A stretch of 64,000 bases of DNA from Chitinophaga fulva (GTDB lineage: Bacteria > Bacteroidota > Bacteroidia > Chitinophagales > Chitinophagaceae): the NCBI RefSeq assembly GCF_012927205.1, contig NZ_JABBGC010000001.1:992001-1056000 (forward strand), in the 5' to 3' direction. Of this stretch, positions 27,241 to 35,087 are shown piece by piece; position 1 is the first letter of the stretch; each line of letters begins with the position of its first letter. The notes below the pieces were generated by a model. It was given only the letters and a program-made list of their open reading frames with translations. It was not told the origin of the DNA and did no database searches. A program made the translations under genes and the position numbers.

Positions 27241-27819
27241 TCAAAAGGGTGCCGGCTGTCCATCCGGATAAATCCACAATAAAGCACTCAGGCTCACGGC
27301 TTTAAACCACGCCTGGTGCATGGCGGCAGCTTCGGCTCCACTGTATCCTGCACTGTTGATAAAATAACGGCCGGCTTCACTGACCGGAAATACGAAAGTT
27401 GTCATGTACCGCAGATATACGGGTGACAGGGGATGCAAATCATCAAGAGGGACATTTCTTAACTGTAGCTGCCGGGCAATACGCTCCTCAAATTCCCACC
27501 ACCGGTGACTGTCACGACGGTTACACAAGGCTGTGATCCAGGCATTGAAATGAGGCCGGAGGCTGTTCAGATAATCCAGGTCCGGCGCTCCGCTACTGGT
27601 GAAGTAGTGAGCGAGATAATTGTTACTGACAATATTCTCATACCATTGGTTCAGTATCTCTTCTGCATGAGGCGCCAGTATCTCTCCTGCCATCGTCAGA
27701 TATTGCTCGTCTTCGTGTGTAAACAGCATCATGCGTTTGATCTTAATCAATACCTGTGCATCAACAGAAGTGCTTTGGGGTTCGGGAATCATTGATGACC
27801 GCTCAGCTGCGTTAATCAT
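27241..27819 (-). CDS. Protoglobin-like protein lacking the usual proximal histidine
   Basis: 192 residues that align by eye with the protoglobin/globin-coupled-sensor fold: FTHEDEQYLTMAGEILAPHAEEILNQWY (A-B helices), LAHYF, and VYLRYMTTFVFPV near the end. In family members I recall, the F-helix reads around EIGLRHH, with the first His binding heme iron. Here the segment is RIARQLQLRNV with no His, so classic heme ligation seems lost, unless the nearby His in DLHPLSP substitutes. First gene of a probable operon with DUF2024 and MarR. Start could also be nine codons later. Confidence 0.7.
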   Translation of the reverse strand: MINAAERSSMIPEPQSTSVDAQVLIKIKRMMLFTHEDEQYLTMAGEILAPHAEEILNQWYENIVSNNYLAHYFTSSGAPDLDYLNSLRPHFNAWITALCNRRDSHRWWEFEERIARQLQLRNVPLDDLHPLSPVYLRYMTTFVFPVSEAGRYFINSAGYSGAEAAAMHQAWFKAVSLSALLWIYPDGQPAPF

Positions 27820-27866
27820 ATCTTACATACGTTTTTGAACTGCTGCAATTAGATAATGGTCACATG

Positions 27867-27916
27867 CAAATATAGTAAGGAATCCTATTCAATTGCAACA
27901 TTGTGCAATTGCAACA
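27867..27916 (-). promoter_or_regulatory. Promoter of the protoglobin-DUF2024-MarR operon with TTGCAACATTGT operator
   Basis: On the minus strand a -7 box TATATTTG (27867-27874) is preceded by a TTG at 27896-27898 with a 21-nt spacer. That TTG lies inside TTGCAACATTGTGCAA (27893-27908), which differs from the 2641-2657 palindrome by one missing T. AATTGCAACA occurs twice, at 27891-27900 and 27907-27916, with a 16-bp period. The operator-over--33 arrangement is the same as at MerC. Confidence 0.65.
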
Positions 27917-27972
27917 ACATTTTTATTTGCGGTACCCTTTCTGTCTTGCGCAGATATATGGGTTTGAATTAA

Positions 27973-28004
27973 TTTGAGATTTTCGGATGAACTGTATAGT
28001 TTTG
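27973..28004 (+). promoter_or_regulatory. Promoter of the ClC-like gene
   Basis: TTTG at 27973-27976, a 20-nt spacer and TAGTTTTG at 27997-28004 form an excellent Bacteroidota promoter, with transcription expected from about 28011 and the ATG at 28038. Confidence 0.7.
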
Positions 28005-28037
28005 ATTGCCTGTTAACCAGGTATTTGAACTACCGTA

Positions 28038-29309
28038 ATGAAAAACATTCTAACACGCTTATATAAAAACGGTCTTGGTATCCACTCTGTACTATCCGGA
28101 GACAAAGAAAATTTTGAAATAATTTCCCGCGAGGGGTATTTGCGACACGTTTTTTACCTCCAGGCGCTGGGCGCCGGGGCGGGAATACTCACGGTAGGCG
28201 CGGGAATGGCGCTATCATGGCTCATCCGGCTTATTGCTAACCTCGCCTTTTTCGGGGAACTGACAGCAGGAACACGCCTGCTGGCAGAAAGTGAAGCGGG
28301 CATGTGGTTGCTGCTCATTCCGGTAGCGGGGGCCTGTTTGTCATTGCTCTTGTTGCGCCGGAGCCGTAATCCGGCCCTGCAACTGCCGGCACAGGTGGTT
28401 AACATTGGTACCGGTGCCCCACTGGGTGTGGAAGGGCCTGTGATGCTGATTGCCGGCGCTGCCGCCATACAAGGCCAGCGGCGGCTGCGTATTTCCGGTC
28501 CGGAAGCGCATCTCCTGCTGGTAGCCGGGGCTGCTGCAGCCGTAGCCTGGTATTTTGGTGCACCGGTATCGGCCCTGCTGCTGGCGCTGGAGTTATGGCT
28601 CAGCAGCTGGTCATTGCTTACCTTGCTGCCTGTACTGACAGCTATCCTTGTAGGCGGCCTTGCTCATTATTGCTTCCATGACATGCAGCCTTTTTTTGCC
28701 ATGAAGCCCGGCCCGGAACTGAATACTCCCGCCTTCCTGGCGTACCTGGTGCTGGGATTGATCATCGGGTTGATGTCGGTAGGTATTATCCGGTCTTCAC
28801 GCGGCCTTGCCCGGCTGGGAGAACGGCTTCGGCGGCATAGTCCATGGTGGCTGCTGCTGGCGGCTGTTCCCGTGGGCGTACTGGGTTATCTGGCGCCGGA
28901 AAGCCTGGGCAACGGCGAAGCCTATGGCAGTGACCTGCTGAAGGCACATGTTACTTTACAACTGTTGTTTGTGGTGGGTGTGGTGAAACTGATAGCTTGG
29001 CTTTTTTTCACTGGAGGGAATAATACAGGGACCACTATCACTCCCCTGCTGATCATGGGAGGCGCTATAGGAATGTTATGGGCGGTAGTGGCGCTGGGAA
29101 TATGCCCGGGTGTGGTGATCGACCCGGTAATGGCTGCCTTGATAGGTATGGGCGCTTTGTTTGCAGGCGTTACAAGGGCCTGGCTGACAGCTATTGTACT
29201 GATGCTGGAATTGACACATTATCTCCCGGCAGCGCTGCCGGTAACGGGAGCGGTCATCATCGCTGTCCTCGTATCGTGGCCGTTGATAAAAACAAGGCGC
29301 ACCGTCTGA
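28038..29309 (+). CDS. Atypical ClC-family chloride channel/antiporter
   Basis: 423 residues with about ten to twelve hydrophobic helices. The gating-glutamate motif is present as GAPLGVEGP, and the later filter motif survives as NNTGTTITPLLIMGGAIG. The first filter motif GSGIP is missing, and the stretch that normally holds it (about 35 residues before G-x-EGP) is shortened to roughly a dozen residues. It is therefore a divergent ClC whose anion selectivity may differ. Divergent from the protoglobin operon, with its own promoter. No CBS domains. Confidence 0.82.
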   Translation: MKNILTRLYKNGLGIHSVLSGDKENFEIISREGYLRHVFYLQALGAGAGILTVGAGMALSWLIRLIANLAFFGELTAGTRLLAESEAGMWLLLIPVAGACLSLLLLRRSRNPALQLPAQVVNIGTGAPLGVEGPVMLIAGAAAIQGQRRLRISGPEAHLLLVAGAAAAVAWYFGAPVSALLLALELWLSSWSLLTLLPVLTAILVGGLAHYCFHDMQPFFAMKPGPELNTPAFLAYLVLGLIIGLMSVGIIRSSRGLARLGERLRRHSPWWLLLAAVPVGVLGYLAPESLGNGEAYGSDLLKAHVTLQLLFVVGVVKLIAWLFFTGGNNTGTTITPLLIMGGAIGMLWAVVALGICPGVVIDPVMAALIGMGALFAGVTRAWLTAIVLMLELTHYLPAALPVTGAVIIAVLVSWPLIKTRRTV

Positions 29310-29330
29310 TACGTGCGCCCTGCCAGAAAA

Positions 29331-29657
29331 TTACTCGCCTCCGGAAACGGCCTTCAGGCCTGCAATGGAACCGATCAACATCACCAGGAAGAATATACGC
29401 CACATAGCCGCTGGCTCTTTAAAAAAGATCATACCTGCAATAGCGGTACCTGCCGCGCCAATGCCTGTCCATACTGCGTAGGAAGTCCCAATAGGCAACC
29501 CGTTGTTGATCGCTTTGTTCAGGAAAAAGAAACTGAGCGTAATACAGATGAAAAAGCTCACTGAAGGCCATAGCTTTGAAAAATTCTCAGAGTACTTCAG
29601 TGAAATCGTAAAGCCAACTTCAAATAGTCCGCCAATAAGCAGGAGTAACCAAGCCAT
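29331..29657 (-). CDS. Small multidrug resistance (SMR) family transporter, SugE/Gdx-like
   Basis: 108 residues and four membrane helices. The essential membrane Glu is in GGLFEVGF (E13), and the helix 3 segment reads TSYAVWTGIGAAGTAIAGM. The WTGIGA pattern and the helix 1 context fit the SugE/Gdx branch, which exports guanidinium, better than EmrE-type polyaromatic exporters. The 5' region shows no guanidine riboswitch. Convergent with the ClC gene. Confidence 0.85.
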   Translation of the reverse strand: MAWLLLLIGGLFEVGFTISLKYSENFSKLWPSVSFFICITLSFFFLNKAINNGLPIGTSYAVWTGIGAAGTAIAGMIFFKEPAAMWRIFFLVMLIGSIAGLKAVSGGE

Positions 29658-29727
29658 AATAACCAGATTTATACGTGAAAAATAAAATTTGTGTAAGAGG
29701 AAAGATGTGGGACAACAAAAGCCCGCA

Positions 29728-29744
29728 GCCTCAGGATCAGAGGC
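29728..29744 (-). terminator. Weak terminator after meaB
   Basis: On the minus strand GCCTC-loop-GAGGC (29740-29744 and 29728-29732), followed by a short G/C stretch and CTTTT, lies between the meaB stop and the SMR gene. Confidence 0.4.
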
Positions 29745-29815
29745 CGTAGTTGAATACTGCGTAAGCGATGGATATGCCGAAAGAGGTTGTCCGCATCGGA
29801 CAAAGATAATAAAAT

Positions 29816-30724
29816 TTAGCGACCTGCCTTTTCTGATACGTAGCGGTACAGGTTAAATGATTGTTGCTTAATCTGGGCCTGTATTTCCAGCTGTAGCGTT
29901 TTTTTGCTGATATCGTGCATGCGGCGGTATTGTATGAGCTGGTAGGCCTTTTCCGCAAGCAGTAGCGAATGGCGCTGATGCTGGTGTTGCACGGCCTGAT
30001 GATGCCGCGCAATGGCTGCTGTAATTTCGTTTATCCCTTCCTGTTGGGTGGCGATGGATTTGAGAACAGGGATTTCCCAATGTTCCTGTTGTTTGCTATG
30101 AGCCAGCAAGCGTAGATTTTTTACGAAGCTGTCCGCATTGTCGCGGTCCGCCTTGTTGACCACAAAGATATCTGCGATCTCCATCAGGCCGGCTTTCATG
30201 GTCTGGATTTCATCTCCTGCTTCCGGCACTACTACCACAATGGTGGTATCGGCAATGCCGGCAATTTCCACTTCGCTCTGGCCTACCCCTACGGTTTCTA
30301 TGAAGAGGTAATCGAAGCCGGCTGCTTTTATCAGGTCACTGACTTCAATGATTTTCGGGCTAAGACCACCCAGTGCACCGCGGCTGGCCATGGAACGGAT
30401 ATATACGTTAGGGTCTCCGAAATGCTGCGCCATCCGGATCCTGTCGCCCAGCAAGGCGCCGAAATTGAATGGGGAAGAAGGATCTACAGCAATGATGGCT
30501 ACTTTTTTCCCTGACGCCAGCAGGTGGCTGATGAGTGCATTGACCAGGGTACTTTTACCAGCACCGGGAGGACCGGTGATACCCACCACTTTGGTCTGAC
30601 TGTTATCCGGCAGTTGCTCCAGCAGGACTTCGTAACCGGGTGCTTCATTTTCCACCAGAGAAATACAACGGGCCAGCGCTTTTATCTCTCCACGCAAAAG
30701 TCCATCCATAAATTGCTGGTACAT
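29816..30724 (-). CDS. meaB: MeaB/ArgK-type GTPase (methylmalonyl-CoA mutase chaperone)
   Basis: 302 residues. G1 loop GITGPPGAGKST at about 49-60, switch region VDPSSPFNFGALLGDRIRM, DYLFIETVGVGQSE as G3, and NKAD as G4. It protects and reactivates the B12-dependent methylmalonyl-CoA mutase; the mutase genes are not in the window. C-terminal dimerisation helices are present and the length is normal. Confidence 0.93.
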   Translation of the reverse strand: MYQQFMDGLLRGEIKALARCISLVENEAPGYEVLLEQLPDNSQTKVVGITGPPGAGKSTLVNALISHLLASGKKVAIIAVDPSSPFNFGALLGDRIRMAQHFGDPNVYIRSMASRGALGGLSPKIIEVSDLIKAAGFDYLFIETVGVGQSEVEIAGIADTTIVVVVPEAGDEIQTMKAGLMEIADIFVVNKADRDNADSFVKNLRLLAHSKQQEHWEIPVLKSIATQQEGINEITAAIARHHQAVQHQHQRHSLLLAEKAYQLIQYRRMHDISKKTLQLEIQAQIKQQSFNLYRYVSEKAGR

Positions 30725-30861
30725 GTATAAAGTCTTTAGTTGATCAGGTATTGCAGAGTGCCCTTGCCTGTTATGTCTGAGAATGAATAATAATGTTGTT
30801 TATAAAGGTATTCCTTTTATTTAATATATACATCGTATGAGTGCTAATAAGCAGATTCTGC

Positions 30862-30886
30862 GCCCGTTATGCGGGCCGTTTTTTTT
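30862..30886 (+). terminator. Orphan plus-strand terminator upstream of the LON-domain gene
   Basis: GCCCG (30862-30866) pairs with CGGGC (30872-30876), followed by CG and eight T. No plus-strand gene precedes it, since meaB runs the other way. It would end a short transcript begun in 30730-30860, or act as an attenuator in the leader of the gene at 30915. Confidence 0.6.
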
Positions 30887-30914
30887 ACCTTTAGCTTAAA
30901 CTCTGAGCCGAAAG

Positions 30915-31550
30915 ATGACAAATTTTATTTCCATATTTCCCCTTGGTATTGTGGTGTATCCGGGAGAACAGCTGAATCTCCACGTATTTGAGCCCCGGTA
31001 TAAACAGCTGGCGCGGGAATGCGTGGCAGAAAACAAGCCTTTTGGTATTCCCGCGGTGATTGACAGGAAAATAATGGAATATGGAACACTGGTGACCATT
31101 GAAAAAGTACAGAAATTATATGATAACGGCGAAATGGACCTGATCACCCGTGGTACCAGCGTTTTCAGAACACTTGAACATATAGGGGACATCCCTCATA
31201 AATTATATGCCGGTGCTATCGTCAATTATCCCGAGAACCATGTTAACAGCAATACCCGCCTGTTGAATGAGGTACTGCACGGCATCCGGGAGCTGCATGC
31301 GATCCTTCAGGTACATAAAAATTTCCCCAAAGAGGACGTTCGTCTTACCGCCTACGACCTGGCCCATCACGCAGGACTATCACTAACGGAAGAGTATGAA
31401 CTGTTACATCTCTTTTATGAGGTACAGCGACTGGAATACCTTAAACGCCATCTCCACAAAGTAATTCCCATGATGGCCGAAATGGAGCGGCTGAAAGAGC
31501 GGGTAAAGCTCAATGGTCATTTCAGGAATCTGTCTGCCGGGGACCTGTAA
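30915..31550 (+). CDS. LON-substrate-binding-domain protein (stand-alone)
   Basis: 211 residues matching the N-terminal LON domain: FPLGIVVYPGEQLNLHVFEPRYKQL at the start, then a helical bundle rich in charged residues with YLKRHL and IPMMAEMERLKERV. There is no ATPase or protease domain. Such stand-alone LON-domain proteins are common in Bacteroidota; a role in substrate recruitment is inferred only from homology. Confidence 0.85.
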   Translation: MTNFISIFPLGIVVYPGEQLNLHVFEPRYKQLARECVAENKPFGIPAVIDRKIMEYGTLVTIEKVQKLYDNGEMDLITRGTSVFRTLEHIGDIPHKLYAGAIVNYPENHVNSNTRLLNEVLHGIRELHAILQVHKNFPKEDVRLTAYDLAHHAGLSLTEEYELLHLFYEVQRLEYLKRHLHKVIPMMAEMERLKERVKLNGHFRNLSAGDL

Positions 31551-31689
31551 ACTTTTTTCAGCACAAAAAAGCACCGTAAGATATTGTCAAAAAAATATAT
31601 TTTTGATGGGAGATGATGATCTGTCAAGGCTTTCAGCGTTCGATACGGTCAACTTTAACGCGCTTTTAACAGGGCTGATTTTGGTTTTT

Positions 31690-31720
31690 TTTGCTTCCCG
31701 CCTTAAAAAGTAGATATTTG
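31690..31720 (+). promoter_or_regulatory. Promoter of the outer-membrane protein/lptC pair
   Basis: TTTG (31690-31693), a 19-nt spacer and GATATTTG (31713-31720, one mismatch to TAnnTTTG) lie 52 bp before the ATG at 31772. Confidence 0.6.
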
Positions 31721-31771
31721 CAGACCCATAATTTTCACTGGACAAGGGTTTAAATTCAATTCTGATACGAA

Positions 31772-33064
31772 ATGCATTGGACAAAAGTCAGTATTCTTTG
31801 CTTCCTGGTTGGATTTTTCCTGGTGGCAAATAATGCTACAGCACAGGATAATTCACCCTACTCGCGTTACGGTTTAGGCGATCTGAACAACAACCAGAAT
31901 ACAGTCAACCGTGGTATGGGTGGCGTATCTCAGGCATACGGAGATCCTACATCTGTTAACTTTATCAATCCGGCCAGCTATTCCAACCTGCTGCTCACCA
32001 CTTTCGACATTGGTGTGGAAGCCGGCGCCAGGTCTATCTCCGACAAGAACGCGAGCTTTAGCTCCGGCTTTGGTACCCTGTCTTATCTGCAGGTGGGTAT
32101 TCCCATCCGTAAGAAATGGGGCCTGAACCTGGGTCTGCGCCCGGTGACCAGAGTGTCTTACAACATTCAGGAGTCTAAAGACCAGATTTTTTACGATACC
32201 CTTAAACTGCCTGTAGCTCACCGTTACCAGGGCAGTGGTGGTTTATATCAGCTGTATGCCGGTACCGGTGTGGGAATCGGTAACTTCAGCATCGGTGTTA
32301 ACCTGGGCTATCTGTTCGGAAATATTGAAAACAATACCCGCGTAATTTATCCTGTAACTGATATCAACGCTTCCAGGCATATGACGCGCATCAGCTACAG
32401 CAGCTTCTTTTATAAAGTAGGTGTGCAGTACAAGGCCAAACTGAACAAAGAAATGGACCTGACACTGGGCGCTTCCGGAAGCCTGAAACAGGATATGTCG
32501 GTACGCCAGGAGAACCTGAGCGAAAGCCTCATATACAATGCTGCCAGCAATGACTTTGTTACACTCGACTCCGTGAAATCCGAAAAAGGCCCTAAAGGTA
32601 CCGTTGTGTATCCACAGGACTTTGGTGCTGGTTTTATACTGCGCAAGCTGGATAAATGGCAGATCGGTATGGACTTCAATACTACACAGTGGAGCAACTT
32701 CAGAAAATATGAGCAGGCTGATTCCCTCCAGAATTCCTGGAAACTGGCTATTGGTGGACAGTTTGTTCCCAATGCCACAGCGCTCAGCGGCTACTGGAAC
32801 CGTGTGGCTTACCGCCTTGGTGCTTATTATGGCCTCGACTACCTGAAACTGGCTGGTCAGGACATGAACATCATGGGCTTTACGGTAGGTGCAGGATTGC
32901 CGGTTCGCCGTATGCCCTACTCCAACCAGTACACCATGGTGAACATCGCTTTTGATGTCGCTCACCGCGGTAGCAACAATACTGCCCTCAAGGAAAATAC
33001 CTACCGGGTGTCTCTTGGCTTTACCCTGAGCGACAGATGGTTTATTAAGAAGAAATACGATTAA
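31772..33064 (+). CDS. Outer-membrane protein, FadL/OmpP1-like
   Basis: 430 residues. Signal peptide ending NATAQ, then DNSPYSRYGLGDL and the MGGVSQAYGDPTSVNFINPASYS segment typical of Bacteroidota outer-membrane transport-type barrels. A strand-rich C-terminus ends YRVSLGFTLSDRWFIKKKYD. It lies 10 bp before lptC, so the two are probably co-expressed, linking it to envelope biogenesis. The cargo is unknown. Confidence 0.75.
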   Translation: MHWTKVSILCFLVGFFLVANNATAQDNSPYSRYGLGDLNNNQNTVNRGMGGVSQAYGDPTSVNFINPASYSNLLLTTFDIGVEAGARSISDKNASFSSGFGTLSYLQVGIPIRKKWGLNLGLRPVTRVSYNIQESKDQIFYDTLKLPVAHRYQGSGGLYQLYAGTGVGIGNFSIGVNLGYLFGNIENNTRVIYPVTDINASRHMTRISYSSFFYKVGVQYKAKLNKEMDLTLGASGSLKQDMSVRQENLSESLIYNAASNDFVTLDSVKSEKGPKGTVVYPQDFGAGFILRKLDKWQIGMDFNTTQWSNFRKYEQADSLQNSWKLAIGGQFVPNATALSGYWNRVAYRLGAYYGLDYLKLAGQDMNIMGFTVGAGLPVRRMPYSNQYTMVNIAFDVAHRGSNNTALKENTYRVSLGFTLSDRWFIKKKYD

Positions 33065-33074
33065 GCCTGACCGT

Positions 33075-33623
33075 ATGATCGGCAAAAGACTCATATATCT
33101 GTGTATCGCGCTGACAGCGGTTGCCTGCGAAAATGATATCCAGGCAGTCATGGAATTTGATTCCAAAAAAGCAGCTGTCGAAAACGGCACAAATATCGAG
33201 GCTATCTTCAGCCAGAACGGTAAGACAAACGCGAAGCTGATAGCTCCTGCCATGGAAAGAAGCCTGGACAAGCCGTCCTACGTGAAATTCAAGCAGGGAC
33301 TGAAAGTGCTCATGTTTAATGATACGCTCGGCGTGGAAAGCACGCTCACTGCCGATACAGGCCGCTATATGGAAGATGAAGGCTCCATATTCCTGACCAA
33401 AAATGTAGTGGTGGTGAATAAAAAAGGCGACCGTCTTAACACCGATGAACTGAACTGGGACCCGAAGAAAAAAGTATTTTACTCCACTAAGGAAGTATTT
33501 ATTAAAACCCCCACCGATTCTCTGCATGGTTGGGGATTGATTGCCAACGAAGATTTTACCGACAGAAAGATTATCAATGTAAGCGGACCTATCACCGTAC
33601 AGGACAGCTTGTCGATGCAATAG
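33075..33623 (+). CDS. lptC: LPS export system protein LptC
   Basis: 182-residue lipoprotein-like protein with lipobox-type TAVAC (Cys 18) and a periplasmic beta-jellyroll of the LptC/OstA type (ADTGRYMEDEGSIFLTKNV, LNWDPKKKVFYSTKEVFI). LptC bridges the inner-membrane LptBFG ABC transporter and the periplasmic LptA in lipopolysaccharide export. Length is typical. A strong terminator follows. Confidence 0.88.
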   Translation: MIGKRLIYLCIALTAVACENDIQAVMEFDSKKAAVENGTNIEAIFSQNGKTNAKLIAPAMERSLDKPSYVKFKQGLKVLMFNDTLGVESTLTADTGRYMEDEGSIFLTKNVVVVNKKGDRLNTDELNWDPKKKVFYSTKEVFIKTPTDSLHGWGLIANEDFTDRKIINVSGPITVQDSLSMQ

Positions 33624-33645
33624 CCCGCTTCCGGAAAGTATATAA

Positions 33646-33686
33646 CGAAAGAACCCCACCTCTGCAGGTGGGGTTCTTTCGCTTTA
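33646..33686 (+). terminator. Terminator after lptC
   Basis: A 16-bp perfect stem (33646-33661 with 33666-33681), loop CTGC, followed by CTTTAACC. The A-rich left flank makes it usable from both sides. Confidence 0.88.
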
Positions 33687-33849
33687 ACCTATTTTTTAAC
33701 CTAAAATTTGTAATATTAAAAACAATAACTATGCCAGATTGCCCTTTTATGGGCGCATTTCAACACGTTGTGCGACCGCTCCTCACAAACTGATGCTGAC
33801 TTTTGCTTTTTTGGCTTCAGTCCGTTATTTTTAGATAAAACGAGTGCAA

Positions 33850-34188
33850 ATGGAATTGATCAACTGGCAGGACTTTGAGAAAATAGAAATGAGAACAGGA
33901 ACGATTATAGAGGCGAATGACTTTCCCAAAGCACGTAACCCGGCTTATCAGTTATTAATAGATTTCGGCCCGGAAATCGGCATGAAAAAATCCTCTGCAC
34001 AGATTACCCGGCTTTACCAAAAAGAAGAGCTGATTGGCAAACAAATCATTGCTGTAGTAAATTTTCCTCCAAAACAGATCGCCAATTTTATCTCCGAGTG
34101 CCTCGTATTAGGAGTAGTAGGGGATGATAAGGAAGTTACCCTCCTGCAACCAGGCAAGTCCGTCCCGAACGGCCAACGAATAGCTTAA
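33850..34188 (+). CDS. CsaA-type tRNA-binding-domain protein
   Basis: About 112 residues forming a single OB-fold tRNA-binding domain: DFEKIEMRTGTIIEA at the start, KKSSAQIT, and the closing LVLGVVGDDKEVTLLQP. CsaA is a dimeric chaperone-like protein related to the C-terminus of methionyl-tRNA synthetase. I chose the ATG at 33850; a GTG two codons earlier is in frame. Confidence 0.9.
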   Translation: MELINWQDFEKIEMRTGTIIEANDFPKARNPAYQLLIDFGPEIGMKKSSAQITRLYQKEELIGKQIIAVVNFPPKQIANFISECLVLGVVGDDKEVTLLQPGKSVPNGQRIA

Positions 34189-34412
34189 TGCCCAACGTAC
34201 GGATACGGTCCGCCAACGCGTTCTTTTAAACGGTTAACGCATAAAGTTATCAGGATATCAACGTCCTGTTTAATAAAAAATTTGAATTCATTTGTATTAA
34301 ATCTCCGTTAATTATTGATTTTTAAAACTATATACATATTTATAAATAGTAATTCTATATATTTATAATATTGCAAATTATTTAATATAACAACATATTT
34401 ACCATTATCCTC

Positions 34413-34481
34413 TTTTCACGAACAATATTACAGCGTTCACGGAAATGGAAGCCTGGGACTAAAATCCACAGTATATCTTTG
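34413..34481 (+). promoter_or_regulatory. Promoter and paired heptamer sites of small-RNA copy 1
   Basis: Heptamers TTTTCAC (34413-34419) and CGTTCAC (34434-34440) are exactly 21 bp apart. The -7 box TATCTTTG (34474-34481) begins 34 nt after the end of the second. No -33 TTTG is visible at the usual distance, which suggests an activator-dependent promoter. Confidence 0.65.
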
Positions 34482-34486
34482 TTTTA

Positions 34487-34547
34487 GGTTTTTCATAGGA
34501 TATGGTTAAAATTATTACAAGGGCGGTATTCTTACCACCCTTTTTTT
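34487..34547 (+). ncRNA. Predicted small RNA, repeated family, copy 1
   Basis: The 5' part contains CATAGGATATGG (34494-34505), able to form a small CATA-GGA-TATG hairpin. The terminator hairpin GGGCGGTA (34521-34528), loop TTCT, TACCACCC (34533-34540) has one C-A mismatch and is followed by seven T. No gene follows on this strand. The start is inferred from the -7 box. Confidence 0.7.
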
Positions 34548-34927
34548 ATTCTCTTTACCCTGCATTTCTAATGGTTTATAATAAAATACACATTTTATAA
34601 CTTTTACTAATGCTTTTCCTGCGATCATTTTTTTGACCCTACCGAGGGTATTTGGGGAGTAATTCAAGCCAGGCCATGGTCACCAATTCACACATTAGTC
34701 AATATAGCTGTCTCCTTAAACGCTCATCTGTTACTTTACTCCTTTTCCGCTTATCATTTTACGTTTACCTCCCCTTTTAATACGTTTGCCTGCAACCTGC
34801 TCGCACCCGGCTGACGCGCCATTACAGCAAAACACGATATCTTTCTGATGTAACTAAATGATAATCATATTTATATATCAAAATTAGATACATTATGATT
34901 AAATGACAGGCGTTTAACTGCAATATG

Positions 34928-35017
34928 CGTTCACCGTCTTATTTCCCACGTTCCCCGAGAAAAATACATCGTTCACAAAAATGGAGTAACATCTAATTCA
35001 AAAAACGCCCACCTTTG
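34928..35017 (+). promoter_or_regulatory. Promoter and three 21-bp-spaced heptamers of small-RNA copy 2
   Basis: CGTTCAC (34928-34934), CGTTCCC (34949-34955) and CGTTCAC (34970-34976) recur with an exact 21-bp period. CACCTTTG (35010-35017), a one-mismatch form of TAnnTTTG, begins 34 nt after the last. This is the most regular of the four upstream regions. Confidence 0.7.
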
Positions 35018-35022
35018 GGTTA

Positions 35023-35087
35023 GGTTTTTCAATAAAGATATGGTTAAAATTTTTCGGGGCTGTAGTCTTGCAGCCCTGTTTCTTTCT
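35023..35087 (+). ncRNA. Predicted small RNA, repeated family, copy 2
   Basis: Same unit as copy 1 with a slightly longer first loop (GATATGG core at 35037-35043). Terminator hairpin GGGCTGTA (35057-35064), loop GTCT, TGCAGCCC (35069-35076) with one G-U pair, then TGTTTCTTT. The next annotated gene is on the opposite strand. Confidence 0.7.

Larger units (their letters stand above)
34190..35019. other. AT-rich intergenic region holding two copies of a repeated small-RNA unit
   Basis: No convincing protein-coding gene lies between csaA and the minus-strand peptidase. Two very AT-rich tracts (about 34300-34400 and 34850-34915) each lie upstream of a small-RNA unit and could act as UP-like or bent DNA. 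The 34560-34840 stretch shows no structure I can interpret. Confidence 0.65.

Noticed and set aside
29658..29815. A guanidine riboswitch upstream of the SugE/Gdx-like gene
   Set aside because: None of the three guanidine riboswitch signatures I know is visible in this stretch.
33731..33793. A 20-codon ORF (MPDCPFMGAF...) between lptC and csaA
   Set aside because: No clear promoter, no conservation evidence and no amino-acid run suggesting attenuation.
34500..34600. Short ORFs starting at the ATGGTTAAAATT of the small-RNA units (MVKI... peptides)
   Set aside because: The distance from ATG to the conserved hairpin is 16, 19, 17 and 17 nt in the four copies, so the frame is not kept, and copy 3 stops after four codons. 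Conservation follows RNA structure, not a peptide.
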